A DNA stretch of 64,000 nucleotides from Gyrodactylus bullatarudis (GCA_012064415.1 SSNU01000224.1:1-64000); one strand, 5' to 3'. Shown: positions 10,485-21,291, counted from the first letter of the stretch. Notes: generated from the sequence alone by a model not told the origin. Numbers and translations: made by a program.

Positions 10485-11001
10485 GCTTGAATTATATACT
10501 TTTACAATGCAATTATTTCTGCTCTTTATTGAAAGAGAAAACCCAATATTCTGAAAGCACAAGAAAATAGTCACACCATTAGGTCTAAATTTGCCCAATA
10601 CGAGAAATAGAAATATATAAATTGTCGAAACTAGCAGCCAACCAGAGGAAAGAAGAAAAAGAAATCGAAACTCGGACACAATAATACAAACCAACAAAAT
10701 TACAAAGTATTTTAGCCAATGATCATGAATTCCAAAAGATATCATTAAAATCCACCTATTATGCTTATTAACCTTTTCTTTCAAACTATTCATAATTATT
10801 TTAAATCAAAACTTTATCGCCTCGATCATAGAACATGCAATACCATACATATATGCTTTCAATGTTCCACCTCTGTTAATGTATCATAATTATCAAAAAC
10901 CCTACCCAATTGACAGTGTGATAAATTTTTGAGATGTACCCCAACATAACGAGAGAGCCAATCAGATTATCTTAAATTTTTTCTTTGTATTTTACTATAT
11001 G

Positions 11002-11054
11002 TTTGGTATGTAAGAGGCGGATGAGTATGCCTGAAATAAAGCGCTTATTTCTCC
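11002..11054 (+). ncRNA. hammerhead ribozyme motif, core mutated (arm copy)
   Basis: Inverted twin of 8922-8973, with the same CGGATGA core substitution and the same GGTAT / ATGCC complementarity. Confidence 0.6.
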
Positions 11055-11090
11055 CACTTTCGGCATTCTTTTTTACTTTCTCAATATGCT

Positions 11091-12094
11091 CTCAACGTTT
11101 GATCGATTGACTTAAAAATCATTTCAACACAAAGTAATAATAGTCGCTTTATTCAGGTATTTAATTTTTCTCAAATTTATCGTTTGGCGAGCCTCAATTG
11201 CATAGGCGAAATATCATGACACTTTTGGAATATTTCCTTAGTTAAAGATAGTGTTTTTTGACAATATTACCTATGCACATAGAACGAAATATTTCTAGTA
11301 ACCTTTGTAATCTATAGGTTCTACACTATTCAATATTTTATCAATAATTAAACAGAAATAATAATTTTAAAAAATATACAAATTATGTGTTTTTTTCATT
11401 AACATATCATTCAATATTAAAATAAAATCTAATATATTTTCCATTAATCTATGTAAATCTTACGTTAATACTATTTCTCTTCATTCAAGAGAATAATTTT
11501 AATTATTATGTAGTCATACTCATCTTTGCTAAAAATTAACTTTCAACTAGTTCTAAATCTTAATCAGAAAAATATGTATTTAAGCAATTGAGTTTACTCA
11601 CATTTCCTTTAATGATCTGGGAAATAATATAATGAAAATTCAAGAATTAACAAAAAATATCATTCGGCTCTGTCACCTTATAATTCCGAATTCCAAGATA
11701 ATGTTCGATCCAGCCTCTGAGACCTATTTTTCATAACTAAATTGGTAAGAATAATTTTCATAGATTACTCGTTTTAAAAATGGCTGAACTAAACTGTGAT
11801 ACAGCGTCAAATTCATTGTTAAAAGCTCAAATAGAAATCTAATTAATAAGAGAATAAAAAGTGTACTAATCTCTCTACCATATAAACCAAGCCAGTGTGA
11901 GAATCTCAATAGTCTAAAAATCCTTAATAATTATTTCACTGAAATCATAGTAATGGTACCTTCTTCTGTTTGTACCATGAGCTTGGAATTTTAATTACCC
12001 CTGAGACAAATCTCTGTGTTGTTCATTAATTCTAAGCTAAATATATCTAACCATTTGTCTTTTGTGTTATTATTTTCTTTTTATTATTGTCTTA
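11091..12094. other. no gene seen; one MITE end
   Basis: AT-rich. 11278-11312 carries GAACGAAATATTTCTAGTAA followed by CCTTTGTAA, the right end of the TIR family described at 60444-61284. Nothing else is recognisable. Confidence 0.5.
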
Positions 12095-12780
12095 CTACAA
12101 TCGAATCTTATAAGAATCTATTTCAAATAAATTTCCCAACAAAATTTCGATAGGGATAACACCCTTATTATTTGGGGTCAAATAGTGACCCTTAGGAACG
12201 ACCTGCAAAGCCATCTCCACTGACTTTCCTTTTCTTTTGACCAGCTTGACCAAGGGTTTCTTTACATTTCGCACTACAACATCGGTCTGACAAGCATGCA
12301 CCAGAACAAGCCAATACGCCACGTCAGCTTGGACCCTCTCGAATGATGATTCACACTTTGCCCTGCGTTGAAAAGCATTCTGCCTATTTCTGCTCTCTGT
12401 TTCCTCATCTCCGGCCTTCTCGAAATCACTCATGAGCTTCTCATATCCAAGAACCCTTATCACTTGATGATCGAACCTCGTCTTGAACCACCGAAAACCT
12501 CATGAAAATCTCATAACCATCATGACCAGCTTCCAACGAGCTATTCTCTCAGTCTGTGGCAAATTACTAGGCTTGAGTATGAATTCCAAAGCGCTGTGAT
12601 ATGTTCTAATGACAAAAATTCTTCCAAGCAGGTAGTTTAATCCTTCGTCCACTGCCAAGCTATCCATACTACCACTGCATAATTCTCCTCCGCTTTCGAC
12701 ACGACTCGACTGCCCACATCTCTAACGTACTTTAGCTGCTCATCAAGACCTAAGATGTATAAAACCCCTTTTTTAAAGGC
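12095..12780 (-). pseudogene. Ty3/gypsy pol fragment (RNase H to integrase)
   Basis: Minus strand, from the right: D-V-G-S-R-V-V-S-K-A-E-E-N-Y-A-V, then (other frame) L-L-G-R-I-F-V-I-R-T-Y-H and R-I-A-R-W-K-L, the RNase H region of a Ty3/gypsy polyprotein. A 122-codon frame at 12095-12463 continues after it. R-T-Y-H stands where R-T-D-H is expected, so a conserved Asp is lost. Stops and frameshifts occur throughout. The motif resembles the separate RNase H fragment at 19546-19769. No LTR is visible nearby. Confidence 0.65.
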
Positions 12781-12830
12781 GTCTGTGGTCGAATACATAG
12801 GATTTTTTTCATCTTAATGGCTAGGGCCTC

Positions 12831-12920
12831 AAGTTTCAGAGCGCTGAAATCATTTTTTAAGACCTAAAAGTTTTAATAAATTCTATTATAAAACTTATTT
12901 TAGATCATTTTTCTCTGATT
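12831..12920 (+). repeat. PLE type 4 3'-tail fragment
   Basis: AAGTTTTAATAAATTCTATT and TATAAAACTTATTTTAGATC match the tails at 38660-38715 and 49230-49275. Only the last part of the element is present. Confidence 0.5.
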
Positions 12921-13596
12921 CTGGATTGATATTTTTGGTTCAGATTTTGTTTCTCAAACTATTCTGGCAAATCTTGTGATTATAGTTTGATTTTTTAAGG
13001 AATGCATAAAATGTTATGCTCTTTCGAATGGTGTAAGTCTCTTTATGTAAAAAGTTGAAATGACAGAGTTATTTTATCTTTGTTATTATTATCCCTAGAC
13101 AATTTTTTGTTAATGCATTGGAAAGAGGAGAAAATACTCTTTCGAATGATATATGATGAGCAAAACCTAATTAAATAATATTAATTTTAAGAAGGTTTAA
13201 AGAATTGGGGATAAGGTGAAAAACTGCTTAAAGACATTAGACCTTCTAGCAAAGTGTGGTCACTGGTTATTACTAGAGTGAATTCTCTAAAAATTGTATA
13301 TAGAAAAGATCAACTCGATAAAAAATAATCGACCCTCTTCTATAAAGTAGTCATATTAAAATTGTAATAAAAAAGTATCTTTATTTCCCAATAGTCATAC
13401 ATTTTCCAGTGTTTTTTTCAGACATAGAATCAAACGACCTCATATTTAGGTTCCGTATTCATTAATCTATCATTAATCAACGTTTCAGAGCAATAGGTTC
13501 TAAGATGACGTTTTAAAGTTTTTTTCATAATTCATCGATGAAATTCATACCATTCGATTGGGAATCAAAAATTATATACGTTTCCACTATTTGTTT

Positions 13597-14546
13597 NNNN
13601 NNNNNNNNNNNNNNNNNNNNNNNNNNNNNNNNNNNNNNNNNNNNNNNNNNNNNNNNNNNNNNNNNNNNNNNNNNNNNNNNNNNNNNNNNNNNNNNNNNNN
13701 NNNNNNNNNNNNNNNNNNNNNNNNNNNNNNNNNNNNNNNNNNNNNNNNNNNNNNNNNNNNNNNNNNNNNNNNNNNNNNNNNNNNNNNNNNNNNNNNNNNN
13801 NNNNNNNNNNNNNNNNNNNNNNNNNNNNNNNNNNNNNNNNNNNNNNNNNNNNNNNNNNNNNNNNNNNNNNNNNNNNNNNNNNNNNNNNNNNNNNNNNNNN
13901 NNNNNNNNNNNNNNNNNNNNNNNNNNNNNNNNNNNNNNNNNNNNNNNNNNNNNNNNNNNNNNNNNNNNNNNNNNNNNNNNNNNNNNNNNNNNNNNNNNNN
14001 NNNNNNNNNNNNNNNNNNNNNNNNNNNNNNNNNNNNNNNNNNNNNNNNNNNNNNNNNNNNNNNNNNNNNNNNNNNNNNNNNNNNNNNNNNNNNNNNNNNN
14101 NNNNNNNNNNNNNNNNNNNNNNNNNNNNNNNNNNNNNNNNNNNNNNNNNNNNNNNNNNNNNNNNNNNNNNNNNNNNNNNNNNNNNNNNNNNNNNNNNNNN
14201 NNNNNNNNNNNNNNNNNNNNNNNNNNNNNNNNNNNNNNNNNNNNNNNNNNNNNNNNNNNNNNNNNNNNNNNNNNNNNNNNNNNNNNNNNNNNNNNNNNNN
14301 NNNNNNNNNNNNNNNNNNNNNNNNNNNNNNNNNNNNNNNNNNNNNNNNNNNNNNNNNNNNNNNNNNNNNNNNNNNNNNNNNNNNNNNNNNNNNNNNNNNN
14401 NNNNNNNNNNNNNNNNNNNNNNNNNNNNNNNNNNNNNNNNNNNNNNNNNNNNNNNNNNNNNNNNNNNNNNNNNNNNNNNNNNNNNNNNNNNNNNNNNNNN
14501 NNNNNNNNNNNNNNNNNNNNNNNNNNNNNNNNNNNNNNNNNNNNNN
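13597..14546. other. assembly gap, 950 N
   Basis: Unresolved bases. Long frames through the N run are artefacts. Confidence 1.
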
Positions 14547-14869
14547 AAACAAATAGTGGAAACGTATATAATTTTTGATTCCCAATCGAATGGTATGAAT
14601 TTCATCGATGAATTATGAAAAAAACTTTAAAACGTCATCTTAGAACCTATTGCTCTGAAACGTTGATTAATGATAGATTAATGAATACGGAACCTAAATA
14701 TGAGGTCGTTTGATTCTATGTCTGAAAAAAACACTGGAAAATGTATGACTATTGGGAAATAAAGATACTTTTTTATTACAATTTTAATATGACTACTTTA
14801 TAGAAGAGGGTCGATTATTTTTTATCGAGTTGATCTTTTCTATATACAATTTTTAGAGAATTCACTGTA

Positions 14870-15072
14870 TATTCATGTGAATTTAACTTGATGGAGATTG
14901 TCTTCTCACAACTAGATGTCAGAATTCGGACTAACAAGGACGAAACGCGTCTACATCTGCCACTGTGAGTTGAATATTATTTGACTCTGTTATGGAATTG
15001 ACACTAACTTATCTGAATTCCGACATTTAGGTGTGAGAAGAAAATCTCCATCAAGTTAGATTCACATGGATA
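14870..15072. mobile_element. 203-bp MITE with TA duplication
   Basis: Terminal inverted repeats begin TATTCATGTGAATTTAACTT on the left and, as reverse complement, TATCCATGTGAATCTAACTT on the right. They extend over at least 50 bases (GATGGAGATT, TCTTCTCAC). TA at 14868-14869 and 15073-15074 flank the element. The other palindrome arm (near 13283) has the uninterrupted site CTCTAGTAATAACC, so the insertion is proved by the empty site. TA duplication suggests mobilisation by a Tc1/mariner transposase. A decayed relative of one end may lie at 15930-15955. Confidence 0.85.
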
Positions 15073-15165
15073 TAGTAATAACCAGTGACTACACTTTGCT
15101 AGTAGGTTCAATGTCAGAAGAGAATTTTCCTCATTCTTACTTAGAATTTTGCATCATATGGTAAA

Positions 15166-16475
15166 TGCGCATTGAATAGTGTAACGCATTTGTTTGTTTT
15201 GAATCTAAGGGCATGAAAGTCAAAAAGGGGAAATAATTTTATTTAAACTCTCTTTCTTTTCCAGGAATCTTAAGATATCAATTATGCGATTAATTGAAGT
15301 TAGGTGAATTTATATCTATTTAGAAGAAGAACTAAGATGAGAGTTCACTTTTCTATATCTTCTATTTTTAATAGTACTTACCTGATCCAAATTATCGGTT
15401 GTCTAAAATGTATTAATACATAAGAGAAATCACTCGTCGATAGATCAAAAATATTCAAAATGAAAAATAAAGAAGTGCCACTCTTAAACTTTTTCCCTGT
15501 CCTCATGTACCTTTCCTTTCAATGAAACAATCACATGTAAATTTTCATTGTGGAACTAGAAAAGTTTTAGAAGCATGTCCAGCTAAAAGATCTAGATATC
15601 TCCTCAATTAATATGATTGGTAATTCCTATACTGTCCAGAACAGTATAAAAACACATCTATCTAATGAGGTCCACATCTAATTATTCTCACTGAAACAAT
15701 CAAACAATAACGTGTGTATTTCAAATATTCTTCTCTAATAAATTAGAATAATTTTCAGCAAAACCTTCAAATTAAGCATAATAAAATGCAGATTGATAAA
15801 TATATAGTCGACGGAAAAACATGAAAACAATCTATATTAGGGATAATTGAATAATTACTTTTGATTGATTCGTAGGTTAAACTTTTTATCGAGTTTTACA
15901 TTCGCTTATTCGAATTTTATAAATTAAGATCTGAGAAGAAAATGTTCATCAAGTTAAACAAGAAAGGAAATTAACAAGAATAGACTTCGCTGATAAGAAA
16001 AAACATGACGTGCTGCTCACTTATTACTGGAATTAAAAATATATCAGGAATAAAATATACAGTCTTACCATTTGAAGCTGAATGATTTTAATAAAATTGA
16101 TTTCAATTAAGATAACGAGTTTTTCAAAAGAATATTTTTAAAATTTTCTCGTTATTAACTTCAAAACAACTTATTATTTCAACAGAATTTTTAAACGAAA
16201 AAACTGCATCATTTTGAGTTTGTTTAGTCACATGATGACTAGAGATAAATTAAATTACCAAACTTCTGCTGTACATATAATATTGTACAACAACGAATGA
16301 AAATCGAGCTGTTCAATAAGATTTTTTTCTTCCAAACTTTAATGCCTGTATACCCCAAAACTTAATGGTGTAAAAACAAAAATGACTAACCAGCATGACT
16401 AGCAGTCAGCAACAAACAAACATTTTCCAAGAAATAAGACCAAAAAGGAAAAATGATTTTATTCAAATTTATATA
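15166..16475. other. no gene seen
   Basis: AT-rich. 15610-15660 holds GATTGGTAATTCC and AGTATAAAAACAC, a CCAAT/TATA-like pair similar in type to PLE tails, but no coding sequence is attached. Confidence 0.4.
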
Positions 16476-16895
16476 TGTTGTGCCTAAAGTGTAAGGAATG
16501 TTGAAAGTGTAATTAATTTGAAAAATTCAGAATGTAATTAAATTTTGATTTAATTATTTGTAAAACTATTGCTTCTCGTAATCGTACATAACCATATGAG
16601 ATCCAAGGGTCGGTCCTGATTTCAGAAGTCAGAAAATTAATTAGACTTTCTCTATTCGTTAAACTTTAAGCACAACATATACATTATTGCTTCGAGAAGT
16701 TAATTCCTAACCAAAATTATCTTTGAATTTTTTTAAAGACCCCTTTCTTTCATATTTTGGTAGACTAATGTATTTTAGAACAAATTCAGTTATACTATAC
16801 TTATTGTTTTAAAACATATAAAATACAATCTTATTTGTATCTCGTGATAAAGTGACTGGTGAATTACTTGTGAAATATGATTGAATCCCAAAACA
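16476..16895 (+). repeat. probable 5' LTR of a gypsy element
   Basis: Starts TGTTGTGCCTAAAG and ends CCCAAAACA immediately before a TGGCGACGAGGA primer-binding site, giving a TG...CA unit of about 420 bp. An inverted piece of its start (TTTAAGCACAACATATA, 16660-16680) lies inside it, possibly a nested fragment. No 3' LTR partner is in the window, so the right boundary is set by the primer site only. Confidence 0.55.
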
Positions 16896-18560
16896 TGGCG
16901 ACGAGGAATGAGTCCATGCCGCATGATTTAAGTGGTGTTATTGATTTCTTCGAGAGATTATCGGTGCGTGCTATGGGAATGTCTGAGTCGAAGAAAGTTA
17001 AGCTGTTAATTGACACTGTTGATCTGGAAAGCTATTGAAGGATAAAAACAATTTTGGAAACGAAACCTCAAGATTTAGCCCTGGAACAAATTGAAGAGAA
17101 TCTTCTTAAGTATTACGATAGGAATGACAACCCGCTTTTGTATTACGCGCAGTTAGAACAATTGAAGCAGGGCAATTTACTCTTGAACAACTTTACAGGA
17201 AGGTGTTGGGGCTGGTAAACCGCACGAGGAGCAAAGAAGTTGATATGATGGTTGTTTTGTTTTTTACGAAGGTCATGAACAGTGAATAAGCGAGAAAAAA
17301 GTTGAGGGCTGATCCCGGCACCAAGAAGGATAATGTTTTAGCAAGGTTAGAAATATTTACAGCTGGAACAGAGTCAAGCTTCGTGCAGAGTTCGGTGTCT
17401 GCTGTCAGTGCTCAGAACTGTGTTGAATGTTATTATTGGAGGCCCACATTACAAGAGTGATGTGCAAGTTCAAAGATCTGGAGTGTCGAAGATGTGGTGT
17501 TAAAGGTCATGTTGAGAAAAAATGCCGCAGGCCACCAGGTTTCAAACCTAGGCCAAAACTTAATCAAGTCGTTAATGATTTTAAAAATAAAAGTCTATAA
17601 CCTTATGTCTTTTCTATCAGTGCCAAATGTGTTTTGAAGTATGTCAGCGTTGAGATTTTCGGTCAGCCCATCCGGGTGGATCCATGGTCACGGCTGTACG
17701 AATGTCGGTTTTAAGTGAAGATAATAAAAGGAGAGTGGTCCCTAAGAATGCTGTCCTAAGAAGTTTTTGTGGCGGAAAAGTGAGGGTGGGTCATTCCTAA
17801 GGCGATTATTCAATGCAGTTCGGAACAGGCTGTGACAGATGTGCTAGTGATTGACGGCTCAGTAGAGGCGGTCCTGGGTGTGAGCATGTGTGAGGAGTTG
17901 CAGCTGATTACATTTGCTAAAGAAATTAACCAAGTTAAATCAGAACCAGCTGGTATGGTGACCTCGTTTAGACTGAGAAATGATGTGCCGAAGTCGGGCT
18001 TGGTGAATGCTGCCGGGTCAGTGGGTTTTTCCATGAAGCAGTTGGTGGAAGACGAGTTAGATTACTTGAGCAGCAAAGGATTGATATATTGGGTCAACAA
18101 TCCAGAGATGGCGGCTCCAGTGGTGCTAGTGATAAAGAAGGCCGGGAGTTCCAGGCCAATAAGACTTTGTGATGATCGTACAAAATGCCATCGGTGAATG
18201 AGGTGCTTTATGAGTTGGGTGAGGCGAATATTTATTCAGTGCTTGATTTGAAGGATGCAAGTAAGACTTCATGAGGCCAGCCAGGCATTGACAACGATAG
18301 TTACCCACAATGGTTTTTTTGCTTATAAGACCCTACAATTCGGAATTTCTGTGGCCCGCTTATATTTCAGGAGATTATGGATCGTTTGTTCGATGGCCTT
18401 AATGGAGTTGAAGCCCACCAAGATGACGTGATTATTGGAGCTATGTCGGAGCAGCAACACAAGAACCTGAAGTGAGAAGAAGGTTAAGCTCACACGGTTT
18501 TGTGGAGAATGAGCAAAAGTCACAAATTGGAAAGTCGAGTGTGGTGTACTGTTAATTAAA
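16895..18560 (+). pseudogene. Ty3/gypsy gag-pol, 3'-truncated and decayed
   Basis: The frame begins with an ATG overlapping the primer site (M-A-T-R-N-E-S) and runs as a gag-like protein to a TGA at about 17038, then on in the same frame to about 17220. A zinc knuckle C-R-R-C-G-V-K-G-H-V-E-K-K-C (CX2CX4HX4C) sits at about 17484-17525. At 17970-18200 the start of the reverse transcriptase is clear: E-D-E-L-D-Y-L-S-S-K-G-L-I, A-A-P-V-V-L-V-I-K-K and S-S-R-P-I-R-L-C. This is followed in shifted frames by S-V-L-D-L-K-D-A and a Q-D-D-V-I-I-G active-site block, whose first residue departs from the usual Y/F-x-D-D. RNase H, integrase and 3' LTR are absent. Many stops and shifts; dead. Confidence 0.75.
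16896..16907 (+). promoter_or_regulatory. primer-binding site
   Basis: TGGCGACGAGGA directly follows the LTR end. A TGGCGAC start recurs at 39802 in the other gypsy element. The complement would be the 3' end of a host tRNA; which one I cannot say. Confidence 0.6.
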
Positions 18561-18914
18561 CACATGATGACCCGAGTTTGGAATATTTTGCTAAGTAAAA
18601 GTTTCTTTTTTTAACAAATCACAGATTCACGAGGATCGTCAAAAAAAGAAATCTTTCAATGAAATTTAATTGTTCAATAGTAAATTGTTCCTTTAATTAT
18701 TCTAACTACACCTCAATTTGATGAATAGAAAACTCATAGAATTGAACCATAATTATATAAAAAAGCTTACATAACAAATGATGTGTGTATTTGTGTTACC
18801 AGTTGAAAATTCTGTAATATTAAAGTCGAGTCATACTCAATTTGCACATTAAATAGCCAACTGATGAATTTCTCACGTTTTAGTATTAATTAAGAGGTCT
18901 AAATGTGTCGATGA

Positions 18915-19270
18915 AAAGGATCTACAGGAAACAGGTCACTCCGCAGATGCCTCAAACTCTAAAATACTATACCAGGTGAATCCTAATGATTCATGCAGAA
19001 CAAGACAGGCAAGTTTGAGTTGTGCTGAGAGTCATTTTATCACGAAGCTCAAACCAAATCTATGTGTCCAGAAGGAATTGGGAAGGAAATTAGGATTCAG
19101 AGGTCGGGATGTCCATATCAAGAGCAAACAGATTGCAAAAATCGGAAGAATACTCAACCGAGATACTGGCAACCCCACTTAATCTTCAACACAGAGAAGA
19201 GAAATTGCTCGACAACAAAACGAAAGAGGAAGAAACACAGTGGGAAGTCATAGATTGACGGTTTTCTAAG
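18915..19270 (+). pseudogene. PLE C-terminal part (type 1)
   Basis: Reads E-T-G-H-S-A-D-A-S-N-S-K-I-L-Y-Q-V, then H-F-I-T-K-L-K-P-N-L-C-V-Q-K and I-A-K-I-G-R-I-L-N, matching the last part of the nuclease and the start of the tail of the type 1 PLE at 36330-37905. The conserved GIY-YIG Glu region is present, but the GIY and YIG strands are missing. A TAA ends the frame at about 19180 and the remaining tail (K-R-K-K-H-S-G-K) continues in another frame. The 3' end continues to the hammerhead at 19399. Confidence 0.75.
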
Positions 19271-19398
19271 AAGACAAAAGTAATCAAAAAGCCGAGACCA
19301 ATGTATCGAACCTCCTCCTTCCTATTGCACTAGAGTGAATAAGAAAATGAACCAATGGAAGGTCCCCAATTGATTATTATAATTAGTATTTAAATGTT

Positions 19399-19449
19399 AC
19401 CGGGGTAGAGTCTGAAGAGACCCGGCAAAATATAACGTTTATCACTCAA
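19399..19449 (+). ncRNA. hammerhead ribozyme, inactivated by one base
   Basis: Order: ACCGGGG, TAGAGT, CTGAAGA, GACCCGGC, AAAA, an A/T hairpin, TC, ACTC. Stem I (GAGT/ACTC), the CUGANGA core and UC are intact, and CCGGG pairs perfectly with CCCGG. At 19427 the required G12 of GAAA is A. G12 is a catalytic residue in hammerheads, so this copy should not cleave. PLE ORF-start bases follow at 19455-19545. Confidence 0.7.
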
Positions 19450-19545
19450 ATATACGCCTATTGTTCTCTAAACCTTCCGAATCAGTTAGGAACCTAACTC
19501 AAATATTCTTGATGAAGTTCGTAAACATTATCTTTCAAATACTTG

Positions 19546-19769
19546 AGAATTCGATGATCGGTTCGGATTGTGATTTTCCTACCAATGACATAGTAGTTAA
19601 AATACTTCATGCTTTCTACTATGGCCAGCGCCTCTCTTTCGGGAACCGAGTATGACTCTTCTGCTTTTGACGCTACTCTGCTACCGACATCTACTATTTG
19701 CATCATATCTGGATCATTACAGAAGATATACCCGAAACCGGCTTCCGACGCGTCACAAGTAGGATACAA
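19546..19769 (-). pseudogene. Ty3/gypsy RNase H fragment
   Basis: Minus strand: C-D-A-S-E-A-G-F-G-Y, D-V-G-S-R-V-A-S-K-A-E-E-S-Y, E-R-E-A-L-A-I-V-E-S and I-R-T-D-H-R-I-L. These are the successive RNase H blocks of Ty3/gypsy polyproteins with the acidic residues retained. The frame is open for 75 codons but truncated on both sides by PLE and transposon sequence. It resembles 12470-12760 but keeps R-T-D-H. Confidence 0.8.
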
Positions 19770-19792
19770 TGGTTTTAAAACATCATAAGACT

Positions 19793-20160
19793 GCGAGCAA
19801 AAAATAAAACTTTTTTTCCAGAAAATGATGAAATTTGGATATGTTACTCAGAATTTTATGCTGATTACAAATATGCAAAAAATATTCATAGGTATGTTGA
19901 CTACTTTTTGAGATATTCGTCCTCAAAGTTTTTTTCTAAGTTTTGTTGCCAAGCAAATATAATTTGAACATAACTTCTATAAATTTCAAGTTGATTTTTT
20001 AATAGATCATTCACTAGATCGTTAAATTTTCTATATTGAGACAACTTTTCATGACCGTACGATAAGTTGTTTAAAAGTTATGGGACAAATCTTAGCGGAA
20101 AATCGCTGTTTTTAGAGTCCATTTTTTGGCTTTTAACACAACTATGATGAAAATCTCTTA
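19793..20160. repeat. single arm of the CACTG-type transposon, diverged
   Basis: Matches 57325-57700 at about 70-75% by eye: CAGAAAATGATGAAATTTGG, GTTGACTACTTTTTGAGATA, GTTTTGTTGCCA and AAAAGTTATG. The end reads GACTGCGAGCAAAA where the intact element has CACTGCTCGAAAA. No coding part or second arm is attached. Confidence 0.7.
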
Positions 20161-20429
20161 CAGAAATTCGTTAGTTTCTCTTCTCTGTGTTGAAGATTAA
20201 GTGGGGTTGCCAGTATATCGGTTGAGTATTCTTCCGATTTTTGCAATCTGTTTGCTCTTGATATGGACATCCCGACCTCTGAATCCTAATTTCCTTCCCA
20301 ATTCCTTCTGGACACATAGATTTGGTTTGAGCTTCGTGATAAAATGACTCTCAGCACAACTCAAACTTGCCTGTCTTGTTCTGCATGAATCATTAGGATT
20401 CACCTGGTATAGTATTTTAGAGTTTGTAA

Positions 20430-20967
20430 AACTTGTAATAGTCCAAAGGGGGACATTTCTTGGGTTGTAAGAATGTTCATGATTGAAATAATAATGATTT
20501 TAATTACAGTTAAAAATCAATAAGTTGATTTAACATTGGCATGTAATGAATCATTCCTAATGATAAAAAAACAATGTTCTGTTTCGAAAAAGGGGATCTC
20601 ATCTGAAATCATAGGAAATATATCTGGAATGATTATTAGTTTTGACAAAGGTCAAATTTTTTTTGGTTTTATTATAACATAGTAGACCCTCTTTTTACGC
20701 CATGCTATTGAAAAATCACACATTAACGCTAGAGTGAAATTTCGATTTTTAATCGTGGGAGTTCTACTACAAGTGAGTTTTAACTTGTAAGGGTCCCCCA
20801 ACTCTCTTTCTATGGTTTATATGAAATTTTTGTGAATTAAATTTCGGATTTAAGCTAATGGACGTTATGAGAATGGTTATAGTTTGAATAAATTCTCTAA
20901 AGCATGCTTCAGGAGCAAATCAAGTATTATCAAGTATTCATCGATTGACGAAGCTGCTTTTAAATAA
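20430..20967. other. no gene seen
   Basis: AT-rich, no recognisable element. Confidence 0.4.
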
Positions 20968-21291
20968 ACTTCAACTGATCTAAATTCTACTAGAAACAAG
21001 GACTATTCAACAATATTTGAAGAAATTCTGATAGAGAAATTAGAGGAAATTTTAACCAAAAATTACGAATCAGTTGGTATAAGAGAGCTTAAAGAACTCG
21101 CCACCGGGATTACAGATGACATGAATATGACTACAAAGGTCCTAAGGTCAACCTATGAAAATTTGCAAGCGACACCATTTGACATTCCGGAAGGTGAAAA
21201 TTATCAATATGAATTGTTAGCCCTGTGGCTTTTAATGCTCCTGATAACTTGCTGGAAGATTCTTATCGAGAACAATATGCAATTTTCTTAA
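20968..21291 (+). other. unassigned open reading frame without start
   Basis: A 107-codon frame without an early ATG, with a composition that looks protein-coding: E-E-I-L-I-E-K-L-E-E-I-L, then G-I-R-E-L-K-E-L-A-T-G-I and L-Q-A-T-P-F-D-I-P-E-G. The last part may be frameshifted, since an alternative frame from about 21225 also reads well. It could be an exon or a retroelement fragment; I do not recognise it. Confidence 0.3.

Larger units (their letters stand above)
8888..11090. repeat. inverted duplication of a type 2 PLE 3' end
   Basis: The left arm 8888-9531 and right arm 10526-11090 are reverse complements over most of their length. The right arm lacks about 85 bases present near 9080-9165. 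The arms carry the PLE C-terminal codons, 3' tail and hammerhead. The spacer holds the rest of a 5'-truncated PLE reading leftward. A block of about 95 bases (10259-10355) is also directly repeated at 10707-10803, so parts occur three times. Confidence 0.9.
13150..15165. repeat. palindrome centred on an assembly gap
   Basis: 13278-13596 and 14547-14866 are reverse complements with no difference I can see, right up to the first N on each side. Outside that, homology continues with divergence to about 13150 on the left and 15165 on the right. The right arm is interrupted by a 203-bp insertion (14870-15072). Either a real large palindrome or the assembler repeating one sequence around the gap. 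Confidence 0.9.
18956..20429. repeat. inverted duplication of a type 1 PLE C-terminus
   Basis: Arms 18956-19206 and 20178-20429 are reverse complements; the encoded 68-residue segments differ at one residue by eye (RD versus RY). The 970-bp spacer contains, left to right, the PLE 3' tail with hammerhead, a PLE ORF start, an antisense gypsy RNase H piece and an arm of the CACTG-type transposon. The nested contents show the duplication is not a simple hairpin of one sequence. Confidence 0.9.

Noticed and set aside
9260..10793. Repeated membrane-protein-like ORFs (M-N-S-L-K-E-K-V..., hydrophobic)
   Set aside because: They are the antisense of the type 2 PLE C-terminal region in two inverted arms; identity between copies reflects the duplication.
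13538..14605. Four frames of 332-346 codons on both strands
   Set aside because: They consist almost entirely of N bases in the assembly gap.
16476..16682. Short MITE with TGTTGTGC inverted ends
   Set aside because: The start also fits an LTR that ends exactly at the primer-binding site; the inverted piece may be nested. LTR preferred, though not excluded.
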